DNA of 6,388 nt from an uncultured Eubacteriales bacterium (GTDB lineage: Bacteria > Bacillota > Clostridia > Christensenellales > Borkfalkiaceae), in contig CATYEP010000111.1 in the NCBI GenBank assembly GCA_958405585.1, forward strand, positions 1-6,388, read 5' to 3'. Every line of letters starts with the position of its first letter. Within the stretch, counting starts at the first letter, position 1. The notes below the pieces were generated by a model. The model worked only from the letters and a program-made list of their open reading frames with translations, made no database searches and was not told where the DNA came from. A program made the position numbers and the translations under genes. Shown here one piece after another: positions 5,918 through 6,388 of the stretch.

Positions 5918-6388
5918 AGATCTTATTTTTCGGTGATTCGATTACGGAAGCCAATCGGGAGAAAGGCGATCCTTTGTCGCTTGGCGACGGATATGTTTAT
6001 ATCTTACATGAGAAGCTGAAAAATTTGTACGAAGATATTCATTTTGAGTTTGTAAATTGCGGAGTCAGTCACAGCCGGATCGCAGATCTTGAGGCGTTGG
6101 CGGAGAAAGAGATGCGGGAGCAGCGGCCGGATATTGCGGTGGTTCTGATCGGGATCAATGACGTATGGAGTCGCAGCGGAATGGATGTGACGTTTGAAGA
6201 AGATGCTTTTTCGGCGGCATACGAACGGACGTTAGCGGAGATCAAAGACGGAAAAGCGAAGCTGATTGCGGTGGAACCGTTTTTATTTAATGTGCCTGAC
6301 AAAAAGCGTTTTCGGAAGAATTTTGACTGCATGCTTTCCTGTATAAGGAAGGCGGCGGAGAAGTATGCGGATGCGTTTGTTCCATTGG
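5914..6388 (+). CDS. SGNH/GDSL-family hydrolase (3' partial)
   Basis: This is probably a cytoplasmic esterase or lipase-like hydrolase; the substrate is not predictable from sequence. The frame is open to the window edge, giving 158 complete codons without a stop. Block I is FFGDSIT with nucleophile Ser9. Block II is VNCGVSHSRIADL with Gly50. Block III is IGINDVW with Asn82, preceded by the common stretch RPDIAVVL. Block V, with the catalytic Asp and His, would lie beyond 6388, so completeness of the triad cannot be judged. In block II the usual GxSGNR is GVSHSR, a departure next to the oxyanion-hole glycine. There is no signal peptide. The start ATG is in the 4-base overlap with ppa and follows GGGGAG (5903-5908), 5 bases away, pointing to translational coupling. 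Confidence 0.85.
   Translation, partial: MKILFFGDSITEANREKGDPLSLGDGYVYILHEKLKNLYEDIHFEFVNCGVSHSRIADLEALAEKEMREQRPDIAVVLIGINDVWSRSGMDVTFEEDAFSAAYERTLAEIKDGKAKLIAVEPFLFNVPDKKRFRKNFDCMLSCIRKAAEKYADAFVPL

Overview
The window looks like a chromosomal segment from a low-to-mid G+C Gram-positive bacterium, most likely a Clostridia-type Bacillota. The evidence is the strong AGGAGG-like ribosome binding sites, the consensus TTGACA/TATTAT promoter, the U-tailed hairpin terminators, the CCA-encoding tRNA gene and the PTS protein sequences. I cannot name genus or species.

Bases 1-4616 hold one tight + strand operon for sucrose. In order: the 3' part of a fused sucrose PTS permease (EIIC-EIIA; the EIIB end lies left of the window), sucrose-6-phosphate hydrolase of family GH32, HPr, and Enzyme I. 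It closes with a strong hairpin terminator. The first two genes overlap by 4 bases, and the next gaps are 22 and 18 bases. Together they would encode the whole relay PEP -> EI (His186) -> HPr (His14) -> EIIA (His at 957-959) -> EIIB -> sucrose, plus the hydrolase that splits sucrose-6-phosphate into glucose-6-phosphate and fructose. The most striking detail is that this HPr has Arg where the HPr kinase target Ser46 normally sits, so it should be unable to act as the Ser-phosphorylated catabolite co-repressor.

Bases 4617-4999 contain no convincing protein gene. They hold a diverged two-copy tandem repeat, a C5/G5 hairpin, and the terminator of a - strand tRNA. Bases 5000-5090 encode tRNA-Ser(GCU) on the - strand, with a near-consensus promoter at 5147-5175. 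The spacer to 5377 is shared with the + strand promoter(s) of the next operon.

Bases 5378-6388 hold a second + strand operon: a complete family I inorganic pyrophosphatase, translationally coupled by another ATGA overlap to an SGNH/GDSL-family hydrolase that runs off the right edge.
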